From Acestrorhynchus altus (taxonomy: Eukaryota; Chordata; Actinopteri; Characiformes; Acestrorhynchidae), in contig JAVGWO010000026.1 of the NCBI GenBank assembly GCA_034509495.1, positions 1,615,409-1,679,408 on the forward strand: 64,000 bases of DNA, given 5' to 3'. Numbering within the stretch: position 1 is the stretch's first letter; every line of letters starts with the position of its first letter. Position numbers and translations under genes: made by a program. Under the pieces are notes generated by a model, which saw only the letters and a list, made by a program, of their open reading frames with translations, was not told the origin of the DNA and did not search any database. Positions 47,370-58,439 of this stretch are shown one piece after another.

Positions 47370-48815
47370 AATAAGTATTTAATACACTGCCAACATTGCA
47401 TGTTTTCACACCTACAGATGGAAAGGTCAGTCATTTTTTGTAGGTACACTTCAACTGTGAAAGAATCTAAAAAAAACAAAATCCAGACAATCACATTGTA
47501 TTAAATATAATCACATTAAATATTTAATTTGCATGAAATAAGTATTTGAGTACCTACCAACCAGCAAGAAATCTGGCTTTCACAGACCTGTTAAGTTTTT
47601 CTTTAAGAAGGCATTCATTACCTGTATTAATTACAGCTGTTTGAACTGCTTATGTGTATAAAAGACATTCAATCAGACATACTCCAACCTCTCCACCATG
47701 GCCAAGATGTCTAAGTGCACCACGGACAAAAATGTAGAATTGCACAAGGCTGGGATGGGCTACAGGAGAATATGCAAGTAGCTTAATGAGAAGGCAACAA
47801 CTGTTGGTGCATTTATTAGAAAATGGAAGAAACACAAGATGACTGTCAATCTTCCTCTGTCTGGGGCTCCATGCAAGATCTTGCCTCGTGGGGTAAGGAT
47901 GATTCTGAAAAGGTCAGGAATCAGCCCAGAACTACACGGGAGGATGTGAAGAGAGCTGGGCCACAGTCTTAAAGATTACCATTAGTAACACACTATGCTG
48001 TCATGGATTAAAATCCTGCAGGCCTGCAAGATTACCCTTCTTATGCCAGCACATGTACAGGCCCATTTGATGTTCACCAATAACCATCTGGATGATCCAA
48101 AGGAAGAATGGGAGGAGGTCATGTGGTCAGATGAGATCAAAATAGAACTTTGGTATCAATTCCACTCTCCATGTTTGGAAGAAGGATGAGTACAACCCCA
48201 AGAACACTGTCCCAACCATGAAGCACTGGGATGGAAACTTCATACTTTGGGGGTGCTTTTCTGCAAAGGGCATAGGATGACTGCACTGTATTGAAAGGAG
48301 GATTGATTGGGCAATGTATCACCAGATTTTGGCTAACAATCTCTTTCCCTCAGTAAAAGCATTGAAGAGGAATCTCTTCAGCATGACAATAACCTGAAAC
48401 ACACAGCTAGGACAACTAAGGATTGGGTATGTAAGAATGTCCTGGAGTGAACTGGCAGTCTACAGACCTGAACCCAATATAAAAACTCAAATGTGGCCCA
48501 GCAACAGCCCAAAAAGCTGAAAGATCTGGAGAAGATCTGTAAGGAGCAGGCCAAAATCCCTGCTGCAGTGTGTGCAAGGTTAGTCAAGAACTACAGGAAA
48601 TGACTGCAAACAAATATTTCTGTACCAAATTTCGTTTTTTCTATTGTATTAAATAGAATGCATTCATGCATTAAAATTATTAAAATCAAACAATGTTTTG
48701 TTTACACTTTTTGTTGAAGTGTATGTATAAAACAATTTCAGACCTTTCCATTCTTTGTAGGTGGGAAAACCTGCAAAATCTGCAGTTTATCACATACTTA
48801 TTGTCCCCATTGTAA
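47370..48815 (+). mobile_element. Tc1-type DNA transposon, degraded
   Basis: The left end (AATAAGTATTTAATACACTG...CAGATGGAAAGGTCAGTCAT) and right end (GACCTTTCCATTCTTTGTAGG...CACATACTTATTGTCC) are inverted. Between them are transposase pieces on the plus strand (AHVQAHLMFTNNHLDDPKEE near 48035-48095, then EWEEVMWSDEIKIE) cut by shifts. A solo end of the same family lies at 62545-62620. Confidence 0.82.
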
Positions 48816-49418
48816 CTAGGTGATTTCCTGCCTCAGAATCCTGTCTGAGTAGCTATGTTTCAGAAACAGTCATAATAATACAATGCAGCAAGCAAATTCA
48901 TTGAGTTAATTTATTAGATTTAACCATTTACAATGTTGTTAGTGATTCATCCAAAATAAAAAACACTATCACTTATTGTACCTACTTTTCCCCTAAAGGA
49001 ATCCACTTCAGTATCTAAAGTGCATTTAGTTTATGTGTCATGGTCCCATTTATGTCCAAAAAGAACCTGAGCAGTTCATACCTTATTTGAATAACAAGTA
49101 ATTTTGTTCATTTCCAACATTTTCAGAAGCAAAATGATTCAGAGTTGAAATGGTTAGTTTGAATTAGCAGCATTAATGTGCAACACTGTTTCTCTCCACT
49201 TAAATCTAGACTTTTTCCATCGATGACAGAATGAAAGCTATGTTCCACTGGTCATCAGTCTAATATCAGTCACTGAATTATTGATGATTTGTGTATGTTT
49301 GTATTATAGTATGATTATAGCACACCATCGTACAGCGTACCACATTAGCACTTTTGCCAAACAAGGTGGGAGACATTTTCTCTTAGATGTCTGCATGATT
49401 CCATTGTACCAGCACAGA
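48816..49418. other. Intergenic DNA and presumed tkfc 3' UTR
   Basis: AT-rich; no exon or named repeat. The part adjoining 49419 is downstream of the tkfc stop codon. Confidence 0.4.
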
Positions 49419-52400
49419 TCATTGACTCGTCCCTGCCAGAGTCTCAAACACTGCTCTGAAAATTGCAGCTACAGCTATGGCACCAGGGTCAGGCTGGGTC
49501 AGACATTCAGATGCAATGTAGCTGGCTCGGCCTGCCTTTGCAGTGAGATCACGGGTCGACTCTGCACCCTTTTCTGCTTTCTGTGGATGACAACGGTGAG
49601 AATAAGCATTAAAGACCAGGTAAAAGTATAATGAACAACTAATAAACATACACTTGATGTAGCACTTGAGAAATTGTCTGTATGTTAAGTTGCACCTCAA
49701 CTGCAGCCTGTAGTACAGCCATATGTCCATCTGGAGCAGCAGTCAGCAACTTCATCAGCTCATCTACAGCAGGGCACAATGCATCCAGCTGAAAGGTATT
49801 CAAAACAGAGTTACTCTTAGATCAACTTGATATGTCCTAAGACACAAACTCTTATTTCAGCCTTACCATCGTCCGGTCACCAGGTGCAGCACCTCCATAC
49901 CTATCAAAATATACAAGAAACTATTAAGACAAACACTTCATCTAACTTGAGTAAAACTGCCCTAAATGAATTAAGAATAATTGAAAATGAAGTTAATACA
50001 ACTATTTTTACAACTAGAGGTCTTTAAGTCATTAAGTGCAGATGTAATGCCCTATGAAATCCATTTTATTTTTCTTGATTTAATTCCTCATTCAGATTTA
50101 TATGTTCATTTACTTAAACACTAAAACGCATGATCAAAAGTGCGTCATTACTAGAATCACAGGCATGCTACAACTGAGAACATTTATATATTAGGAGCTA
50201 CCTTTTCATGGCTTCAGTACCGGCCTGCATTGCTTTAGCCCAGTCTGCTCCATCCCAGCTTTCTCTCAGCTTAGGAGCAGCCGCTGTCAAGAACAGACTA
50301 TAAAGCTGAAGGTAGATACAGCAGAATTTAATACGTATTTTAGGGTTATTCCATAGATATTTTATTCATTCCAAGATTAATGAATGTAATTCATTTAATT
50401 AATGTAAATTAATTCGGAAATGTACTTATTTTAATGTTTAAAACACAGATTGTGCTGTTCTTTTTGTTTTTCTTTGCACCTTGGAAAACTTTCAAATGTA
50501 AAGTTTCTTTTGAAAAATAAAAAAATAAAGTAAAAAGACATTATACAATGTACTTTTTGTCCATATGCATATCAAATGCATAACTATGCAAGCATGTTCT
50601 GAGACATTATTGCTATTAGGGGTTACCTGTTTTCATTTATGAACTGAATGTTTTGAGTTGTTGAATATCTCCATACCGCTCCTGAAGAGCCGCCCATTTT
50701 TTCCTCCACCAAACGAGCAAGAGCTGTCAGCAGAACGCACGGGTTTCCTGGCACAATGCTAGTCTGCATCCACTCTTGAATAGCTGTAGCAGAAAAATAT
50801 GGGTCTAAAAATATGAACAACAAACTACGTCAACACATTGTCTATAACATATGCCTTACCATTAGCAGCAAGGGCATGTGTACTACCACAATCTCCATCC
50901 CCTGCTGCACGATCCAGGGCATTGAGCTCCTCTTGCCGCTGCAGGAGGATTTTACACACAGTCTCCAAAATGGGACGTACCACCAAAGTTAAAGGACCTA
51001 GGTGAAAACATTTACATGAAAAATTTATTAATTATTGGGGTCTATGAACTGTAATTATTGAAAGTGTAATGAGACAAACTTGTGGTTTGCCATCATCTAT
51101 AAATGTGCAAAAAGTTCTTTGTGGCAGAGTAATACAAGTTAAATGAGGTTTGGGGGTATATGCCGCACATCACTTTACCTTGGTTAGGTTTCATCTCAGA
51201 GTTATCTGGCCTCTCTGCAGGTTCTATAAACAGATTCCTTTCACCCAAATTCACACTGCTGAGGTTGGGCCAAGCTGGGGCTGTGGTTTTAGCATCTGCA
51301 GATGTTTAAATTTACATGAGTGTTTAAACTGCACTATGTCATAGCCAAAAAAAAATTTATGTAAAGATTTTACACTTATGAGTTTCAGTATATTATAAAC
51401 TATTTAGTATCAATAAGCAATGCATGTTCTAGAAATGTCGTTGGCAAATTTATTAGTGGCCAAATCTGTGTATAACACTTGGAAGCTCCTCGCTATTTTA
51501 ATGATCTGAGGTAAAGGCTATAGAGCTAAATCAGGTGTAGGAAACTGTGGTCCTGGAGTACCTGCACAGATTTCTACTCTAATGTAACCTGATTCCAACC
51601 TGTTAATTGCCAGGTTTAAGAGGTCCGTTAGAGCAGAGAAATAAGCAAACTGGACCCCAGGACTTGGATTGCCTATCCCTGAACTAAACATTTCTACAGA
51701 ACCTGTTGAACTACAGGAGGAACCTGCATATTCAATAATAATTTATGTGGTTCTTTCTCTAAAAAAGGTACACATTTAACTTAAAGGCATCATTGTGGCA
51801 CTTCCATATACAGTATAGCTTCAGTGTGTTCAACAGTCAATAACTCAGTCACATATTGGGACTTCATAAAGCCAGTTGGTAATGTTAATCAAAATAATAT
51901 GTCACTACAATGTCTGAACAACAACTACTCAGCAAACTGCTAGGACTGAACTCACCAAATAGTCGAAGTATCTCCTCATCCGCTCTCATCAGAGACAAGG
52001 ACACACCTGCCATCTCCAGTGATGTCATGAATGAGCCTGACATTACCCTGGCAACCAGCACTCCACGTCCCACTACAAATATGGGGAAATAGTGAAATGG
52101 TACATATTAAAGTCAACTTTGTATTTAATTGTATTTAATTGATTTAATTGATTATTGATTTGTATTTAATATAATTTAAACAATTTAACATTAGAGAAGA
52201 AACTTTAGCAAACAGAAACAACTCTAGTTAGTCTGACTGCTTGAATGATCAGATCTTACTGATAAGTAGCCACATATGAATAAAAAGGAGGAAAGGGGAA
52301 CGGACAGAACCAAAATCAAAAATCACCACAAGATGGTAATGGCTGGGATTTGCAAGAGAAAAAAATATAATTTGCATTCACACAAATATGCAATGTGTTA

Positions 52401-55400
52401 ATGGGTCAATTATAACACACTTTTGTTTTCTGGTGTCAAAACACTTGTGACAAATGTGGTGCACAGAAGGATGTGTCAGATAGCAATGAAATTTGAAAGT
52501 AGCATTTCATTTTAATTTATTTTTTAATTATAATAGATCTGTGATTTGTGTACAAGGCTTTTCCCTGTAATCTGCTAATATTACTGCTATTTTTAATGTC
52601 TTTATTATTCTGCTTTAATACACAACGTTCTGAGATTATTAAAGAGATCTATCTAAAATATAAATTTCAAGAATTAATAAATCTGTAAAAACAAAGGTTA
52701 CTTTGTTGTCTAGATCTGTATCATATGCTACAGTTTGGTACAGCTGAAACACTATGCCTCACTCCCATATAAATTTTGTCATTCTCACATAAGCAGTTGA
52801 TGGCAGCTCTGGTGACGACAGCCATCTCCAAACTGGACAAAGCACCAAGATTATTCACACACAGAATCACAGAATCACCTGTAAAAGAAAAGCAGGCATT
52901 TTGAGTTCCCTAAAATAAATACAAATCTAAAACATTAAACACCTTGGGCTGTGCAGCTTACCTGATTTCAGAGGCAGGTGTGATTGGCTGGAAGGGTCAG
53001 TCATGTGACCAATCATGGTTTTCACAACCTCATCAGCAGAGGCCATCTGAAGGTAGTCCAATCCATTAAATGATCAGTGTGATACACCAAGTACTAAGTT
53101 CATGCAACCAACAAAGTATCAGAACATCAAGTGTATGCCACCCAATTGCAAACTAACCTTGGACCTTTTCATCCCTGGCTCTCCGTGTATTCCTGGAAAG
53201 ACCCACACATGCTTAATTCAATAACTGAATAACCCTGTCAAGTAATCTATTAATCATTCAATATAAAAAAACATAAATATAGACTTTCAACGTCTTTTAT
53301 GTTTCTCTCACCCAGTCCTAGCTCCATGTCTCCGGGTGAAAGTTGAAAAGTGGGTAAGCATCCTGGTATGCTGCATGGTGATAGACTGACACCCAAAGTG
53401 CCTACAATAATGAAAAAGCAAAGCCTTAGAAAATGACTACCTATTAGAAATAGCATAATGTAAAATTAGCATGAGGTAAAATTCTTCCCACCGATGTTCT
53501 TTGTTGCCTTTGTCAAGTGGGCAACAATCGCATCTAGTGGACACCCTTCTTCAGCCAGTGCTCCAGCCAGCTATAGATAAAGCAGAACATAAACAATATT
53601 ACATAAAGAATATTATCAGTAGGATCCAGTAACATGGTTCTACAAACACCTGCTCAGTATAGTACCTTATGAATGAGCACAGTACCACAAAGTCCTCTCC
53701 TTCCTGCTTTACTGGGCTGGGCAAAGGCACAGTCATCTGCCACAATCACCATGTCCACGGTGACTCCTTGTGCTCGTGCCTGTTCAGCAGCTAGACCAAA
53801 GTTTAGACGATCCCCTGTGTAGTTCTTCACCAGCAGAAGAACACCCGAAGCACCACTATGCCAAAGGGTCATGATGGCTGCCAGAATGCTACCTGAAGGA
53901 GGGGAGGCAAACACTGCACCCGCAACAGCCCCTGATAACATCCCTCTGCCGACATAGCCTTGAGGAGAGAACAGACAAGAAAATGGAAGGAAAACATCAA
54001 CTGTGTATAGAGAACATATTATACACACATACACTGTGTATACTGTGTATATACCGTATTTTCCCAAATATAAGCTGCTACTTTTTTTCCACGCTTTAAA
54101 CCATGCGGCTTATAATGATGTGTGGCTTTTCTGTGGATTTTTCTTCATCCGCCAGGGGGCGCTTTAGCAGAAAGTGAAAAAGGTGGGAAGTCAAAATTGG
54201 AAATCACAGAAGAAAGTTCATTTTCAGTTAGCACATGCAAGCAGCAGGTTCCAAAAGGGTGGACTGCTGTGTGAAGAGGGCACCACAGCTTCAGAACCAG
54301 CTTCACCCTGGGATAACAGCGACACTGAGAGCAAATCTGACATCGACAAAGAGAAAGTACTGGTATGTGACGAAGCTCTTCTAAGGCTCTACAACTCCGA
54401 CACTGAAGATGACTTCAGTGTGCAGGGGGACGATGAATAAACCAATCAATAACTTTTCTGTTTTGTTTGATCAGCACTTTTACTTTTATGCTACAGGCAC
54501 CGTCTAGAAACTAATCAGTTAATTTATGTTCAGTTAAACTATGTTATCAGTTCAGTAGATATCAGCAGCTTTTAGCCCGGTGCGGCTTAGATATGTTACT
54601 TTCCAGGTTTTTTTTTTTTTAAACTTTGCGGGTGCAGCTTATATTAAAGTGCGCTCTATAGTCGGGAAAATACGGTATATTAATGCACAGCTATGTGATT
54701 ACGTGATAAACGTGATTCAAGTAAAAGCACATGAACAAAAGCAATTTATACTGTTTATATATGTTTATGAACTGTTTGTATATGTTTATGGTGTTTATGA
54801 ACAGTTTGTTTCTATGGCCCATACAGCCATTCATCTTTCTCTAAACTTTATGACCTATTTTTTGTACAATCCTGGCCTAAATTAAAGTGACAAACCTCAA
54901 AAGTGTTAGCTGTGAGCAACAGAACAGAAATGAAACCCATAAAAGCCTGAGTGACTCAATATTTGAACTGTAACAAAATAAAAGATTTGTTTCTCATTTT
55001 TTGGGTGGGACTTGTGTTACTGGTCGTTATGTAGCTCGTGTGGGTTCAGGAGATTGATTACAGTGAGAGCACACACACACACCCGCACACCCACACACAC
55101 ACCCACACACACACGCAGCAGCAGCAGCTGTTACCTGCATGTGCGGGTTCATGTCCAGAACCACCGCCTGACAACAGCGCCACCTTCCCCTTCAGGAGCT
55201 GCAGGTCAGCCCGGAGCACCACCCTGTGACCCTGCAGGAGCAGCAAACCCGCACTGCTGCGGACGATGCCCTCCAGAGCCTCGTCTACACACCTCTCCAC
55301 GGAGTTCAGCAGCTTCTTTGGCACCTGTCAGAGGCCATGAAACACTCAACCCTTCAGACCACTCACGCAATCCCCTCCTCTCCAGAAGCACACATAGCGC

Positions 55401-55497
55401 GCGAGAACACGTTAACTGACCGCACAAACAACTCACACAACAGGACAGTACGACGTTCACACTCTCTAACGCTCACCTGTCTGCAGTCTACCTCCAT
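49419..55497 (-). CDS. tkfc: Triokinase/FMN cyclase (dihydroxyacetone kinase)
   Basis: TKFC phosphorylates glyceraldehyde (fructose breakdown) and dihydroxyacetone in the cytosol, and also splits FAD to cyclic FMN. Sixteen coding exons join in phase to 584 residues (human about 575): 55477-55497, 55135-55324, 53666-53958, 53492-53570, 53312-53401, 53158-53192, 52962-53046, 52789-52878, 51956-52072, 51179-51295, 50860-50997, 50677-50783, 50202-50305, 49867-49900, 49696-49788 and 49419-49580. The DhaK part has SGGGSGHEP (59-67), KNYTGDRLNFGLA, GRRGLCGTVLIHK and GIHGEPG with the substrate-binding His near 227. The DhaL part has LDRAAGDGDCGSTH, where D401, D406 and D408 should bind Mg-ADP, then MGGSSGA and GRASYI. 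I start at the ATG at 55497 because the short exon MEVDCRQ joins in phase to VPKKLLNSV, and the longer exon has no ATG of its own in frame. No frame damage is seen. Confidence 0.95.
51530..51690. repeat. Foldback MITE-like repeat, diverged copy
   Basis: GAAACTGTGGTCCTGGAGTACC at left and GACCCCAGGACTTGGATTGC at right are inverted arms of the family seen best at 33325-33535. It lies in a tkfc intron. Confidence 0.55.
54054..54675 (+). mobile_element. Pogo-like DNA element with transposase C-terminal remnant
   Basis: The element begins CCGTATTTTCCCAAATATAA and ends with its inverse (CTATAGTCGGGAAAATACGG), with TA on both sides (54052-54053 and 54676-54677), as for Tc1/mariner/pogo elements. 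An internal plus-strand frame to 54440 ends in an acidic tail (LRLYNSDTEDDF), as in pogo-type transposase C-termini. The DDE core is missing, so it is an internal-deletion derivative. It lies in the tkfc intron between exons 2 and 3. Confidence 0.82.
55062..55116. repeat. (CA)n-rich microsatellite beside tkfc exon 2
   Basis: An interrupted ACAC run with C insertions, starting about 20 bases inside the donor side of the tkfc exon ending at 55135. Confidence 0.85.
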
Positions 55498-55716
55498 GTC
55501 TCACTCTTCACTCCTCTGGAGAGTGCTCTTTGCCCCCTGCAGCTCCCGCCCCCGTTAAGAGAGTGAAGTCTCTGAAACGCTGTGGACAAAATGAAGCAGC
55601 ACATTAACGATCTTTTATCAGACGAATACGTTTTAGACCAGTTTTACAGCCGAACACGTCGGTCTGATGGTTATGAAAACGTGCGACGTCATGACCAAGC
55701 GCCGTGAATGTATGTT
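55498..55716 (-). promoter_or_regulatory. tkfc 5' UTR and presumed promoter
   Basis: GC-rich sequence directly upstream of the tkfc ATG at 55497, including a C-rich stretch near 55540-55557. It ends against a palindromic element at 55717. Promoter function is inferred from position only. Confidence 0.4.
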
Positions 55717-55872
55717 AGAGGACAGTCCGGGTCCAGGACGTTAAATCCAGCTCCGGGATTTTGCTACGACTGTCTGGGCGGCTGTGTTTGACCGACACGC
55801 AGCAGAGCTGATCCGCCAGTCGGAACAAAATCCTGGACCTGAATTTGACCTCCTGCACCTGGATTGTCCTCT
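55717..55872. mobile_element. Short palindromic MITE upstream of tkfc
   Basis: The left arm (from AGAGGACAGTCCGGGTCCAG through TTAAATCC to GGGATTTTG) and the right arm (CAAAATCCTGGACCTG...GGATTGTCCTCT) are reverse complements over about 45 bases, at roughly 75-80 percent identity. It is 156 bases long with a loop of about 65 bases. It explains the overlapping open frames on both strands here. Confidence 0.75.
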
Positions 55873-56179
55873 TTATCTCAACCACAAAGGCAGAAATGTG
55901 CACAGGTGTGGCCATGGTACCATGGTTCCAGACAGCTCACAAAACTACATCACTAATCTTGATTCAAACTTTGTGCCACAATAAGATTGTTGTACTGTTT
56001 CAGACACAGTGTCCAAAATCACATCAGTCAAGAACTACATTGGCTTCTTCCTTTCACTCCCTGCTAAAACACCCCTAAAGAAGCACAGCTGGCCTCCAGG
56101 AGAGTAGTGTGTGTCGTTTTGAAACTGGTATTTGTTGGAAGAAATTCAGGAAGAATATTTTATTTATTTCAACAGTGCA

Positions 56180-57000
56180 GTTGAGCTCTATGACCGTGCA
56201 AGGTTACCCAGTCCAACAGACAGCACTAATTTATTTGATATAGACTTGGGAGTCGCTCATAGATATAAAGTTGTTTGAAACTAAGCCAAACACTGAGTGT
56301 ACTATGTTTCTGATGTGGTTTTCCTACATTAGGAGCCAGCTCTAAATGAAGTCTCCTTCTTCCCAAGAGAAGAAAAGATTGGTTCATCGTAAAGAGCAAT
56401 ATTGTAGCTTTTCATGTGCCTTCTGTCGCTCACTGATTGTTGCTGCTTTTGATTTGCAATTTGATTTGGCAATGTTCACATCCACCCTATCCTGCTATTG
56501 ATATTATTAGATAATTAGATAATATTCTGCATGTTCTTAATGTCTTATATGCTTCTTCCCCACACAAGTACCCTGAGGTGTTGGTCTCATTAGATGCAGA
56601 AAAAGCATTTGATCATTTTCAATGGGATTATCTTTTCTTTGCCATGACAAGGTTTGGGTAAAGTGATGCACTTATTGCATGGGTTCTCCTCCTCCTCCCC
56701 TACAGCATCAATAATTACAAACAAAATGCAATCATAATATTTCACATTATAAATCTTAGACAACGTGAGATTATAGCTTTTGGATCTTTGATATCTTGTA
56801 GACATTCCTTTTCACTGGAAATCTAATTCTCCTAGGGCAGCACAATGCTTACAAGATCTGATCATCTAGAGAAGATTAAAGACATTATAAGAGGGTCAAT
56901 TAAGAAATAATACCCCACATGGAATCCCTTATTAAGCATTTCTCTGAAATTGAAGTACTTCCTACAGAATAAGGCTATGCTCCTCATATTCCAGATTGCT
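56180..57000 (+). mobile_element. LINE reverse-transcriptase remnant
   Basis: The plus strand at about 56575-56650 reads VLVSLDAEKAFDHFQWDYLF, the DAEKAFD motif of L1-like reverse transcriptases. Later pieces (LKYFLQNKAMLLIFQI near 56950-57000) fit the same ORF2 but the frame is broken. Old, inactive fragment. Confidence 0.75.
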
Positions 57001-57815
57001 TGATACTGTGGTGGAATTTTATCTATTAATCGGAGTCAGACACCTTCGGTTTTGTCAAGTAATAAGTTTATAATATTCTGCAGAAGAGAGCATGCTGGAT
57101 AGCAGCAGTACTCTGAAGAGGTGAGCCGAGAAAGCTGTACTCAAAGTTCAAACCGTCACAAAAAAACTTCTTTTTTAATTAAAATGCCTTTTATTTTAAT
57201 TACATTTCTGCCATATCCAATTTTAATTACTTATATTGTGAATTATGGGGATCAGGTTGGAGTGTGAGAGGAAACACAGACACAATGTATACTACATGCA
57301 AATTGTGAGTCCCAACTCCATGTTTCATAGCTCTTAAAATGACAGTGCATGTCAAAAGAAAGCAGTATTTTCATAATTTTCATATTTGAAAATCAGTCAT
57401 ATTTAATTGTTGTTTTTACTCATCATTTACATAATCAATTTACTCAATCATCAAGAAGTTGGTTGTGTTTAAAACTATAGTTCACTTATAGGGGGACTGT
57501 TTTGATTTTGCCTCTCTGGTGCACCTATTGTCACTTTCATTTGCTCCAAAACAGGTGAACTTGATTCGAAATTGTTTATACTTCCCAACAGAGCAGATTG
57601 ATATTCCTGACTTTTAACTGACTGTTATTGTCACGGGGCACAACCCACGTGGGCCTTAGTTTGTAAACCCACCTGGTTTGTGACCGCAGGTGTGTTTGAA
57701 ACTAGACTCAAATGCAACAAGCAGGGACTATGAGTTCTTGTGAACTTAGGGGAACTGACAAAGGAAAGGGTTAAACAGTAAGATCGCTGGGGAAAGGAAG
57801 GCTCCAGCGATCTGT
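57001..57815. other. Intergenic DNA, nothing recognised
   Basis: No exon or known repeat. A TGTCACGGGGCAC stretch at about 57630 may be the edge of an unidentified element. Confidence 0.35.
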
Positions 57816-57820
57816 ACTGG

Positions 57821-57926
57821 AAAAGAAAAAAAGAAAGAAAGAAAAAAGAAAGAAAAAGAGAAAAAAAAAGAAAAAAGAGAAAAAAGAAAAAAAAAGAAAA
57901 AAAAGAAAAAAAAAAAAAAAGAAAAG
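57821..57926. repeat. (GAAA)n-rich purine tract
   Basis: About 106 bases of almost pure A and G on the plus strand, mostly GAAA and GAAAA units. Confidence 0.93.
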
Positions 57927-58080
57927 CGGCGCTTTAACTCGGCGAGCTATGACGTCACCCGGCAAACCGCATGCACAGACTAGAAGGGCTGTGAGCAGGA
58001 GGGAAAAACAGAAAACTACTTCTCAACTGAGAAGGAACCCTCGAGTAGAGGGGAAATGGGAAAAAATAAAACCACTCTTT

Positions 58081-58083
<3 letters not shown>

Positions 58084-58123
<40 letters not shown>
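58084..58123. repeat. (GA)n microsatellite
   Basis: A pure GA run of about 40 bases. Confidence 0.95.
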
Positions 58124-58129
<6 letters not shown>

Positions 58130-58439
58130 CTAAAGCCTTTCTTTTCTTGTTTTCTTTTCAGGAAGGAGGAAAGGGAGACACTCTGCCTCCTTTAGTATGT
58201 AGGAAACATTTGGAGAAGGGAGAGATTGAAACAGCAAAAGAAAAACAACAAAAAAACCCAATTACCAGAAATTACCGTCAGCATCTCAGAAGGAAATTAA
58301 CCCAAAGAAACAGCGACGTGTGCGGGGCACACGCCTTTTAAATACACCAACCCACACCTGGGCCCAATCAGGCTCATCAGGTCTTGCCAGTCGCCGCGCG
58401 CCCCCTGGCAGCTGGGCGGTGGCATTGCGGGCGACTCCT

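Noticed and set aside
54174..54440. Host gene coding 88 residues
   Set aside because: It lies wholly within the pogo-like element and matches a transposase-type acidic tail.
55058..55324. Start of tkfc at 55324
   Set aside because: The codon there is GTG preceded by an AG acceptor; the short upstream exon at 55477-55497 supplies an ATG in phase.
55715..55984. Pair of open frames on opposite strands
   Set aside because: Explained by the palindromic element at 55717-55872.
57771..58341. Phe-rich minus frame and Arg/Glu/Lys-rich plus frame
   Set aside because: Arise from GAAA and GA arrays; no protein similarity.
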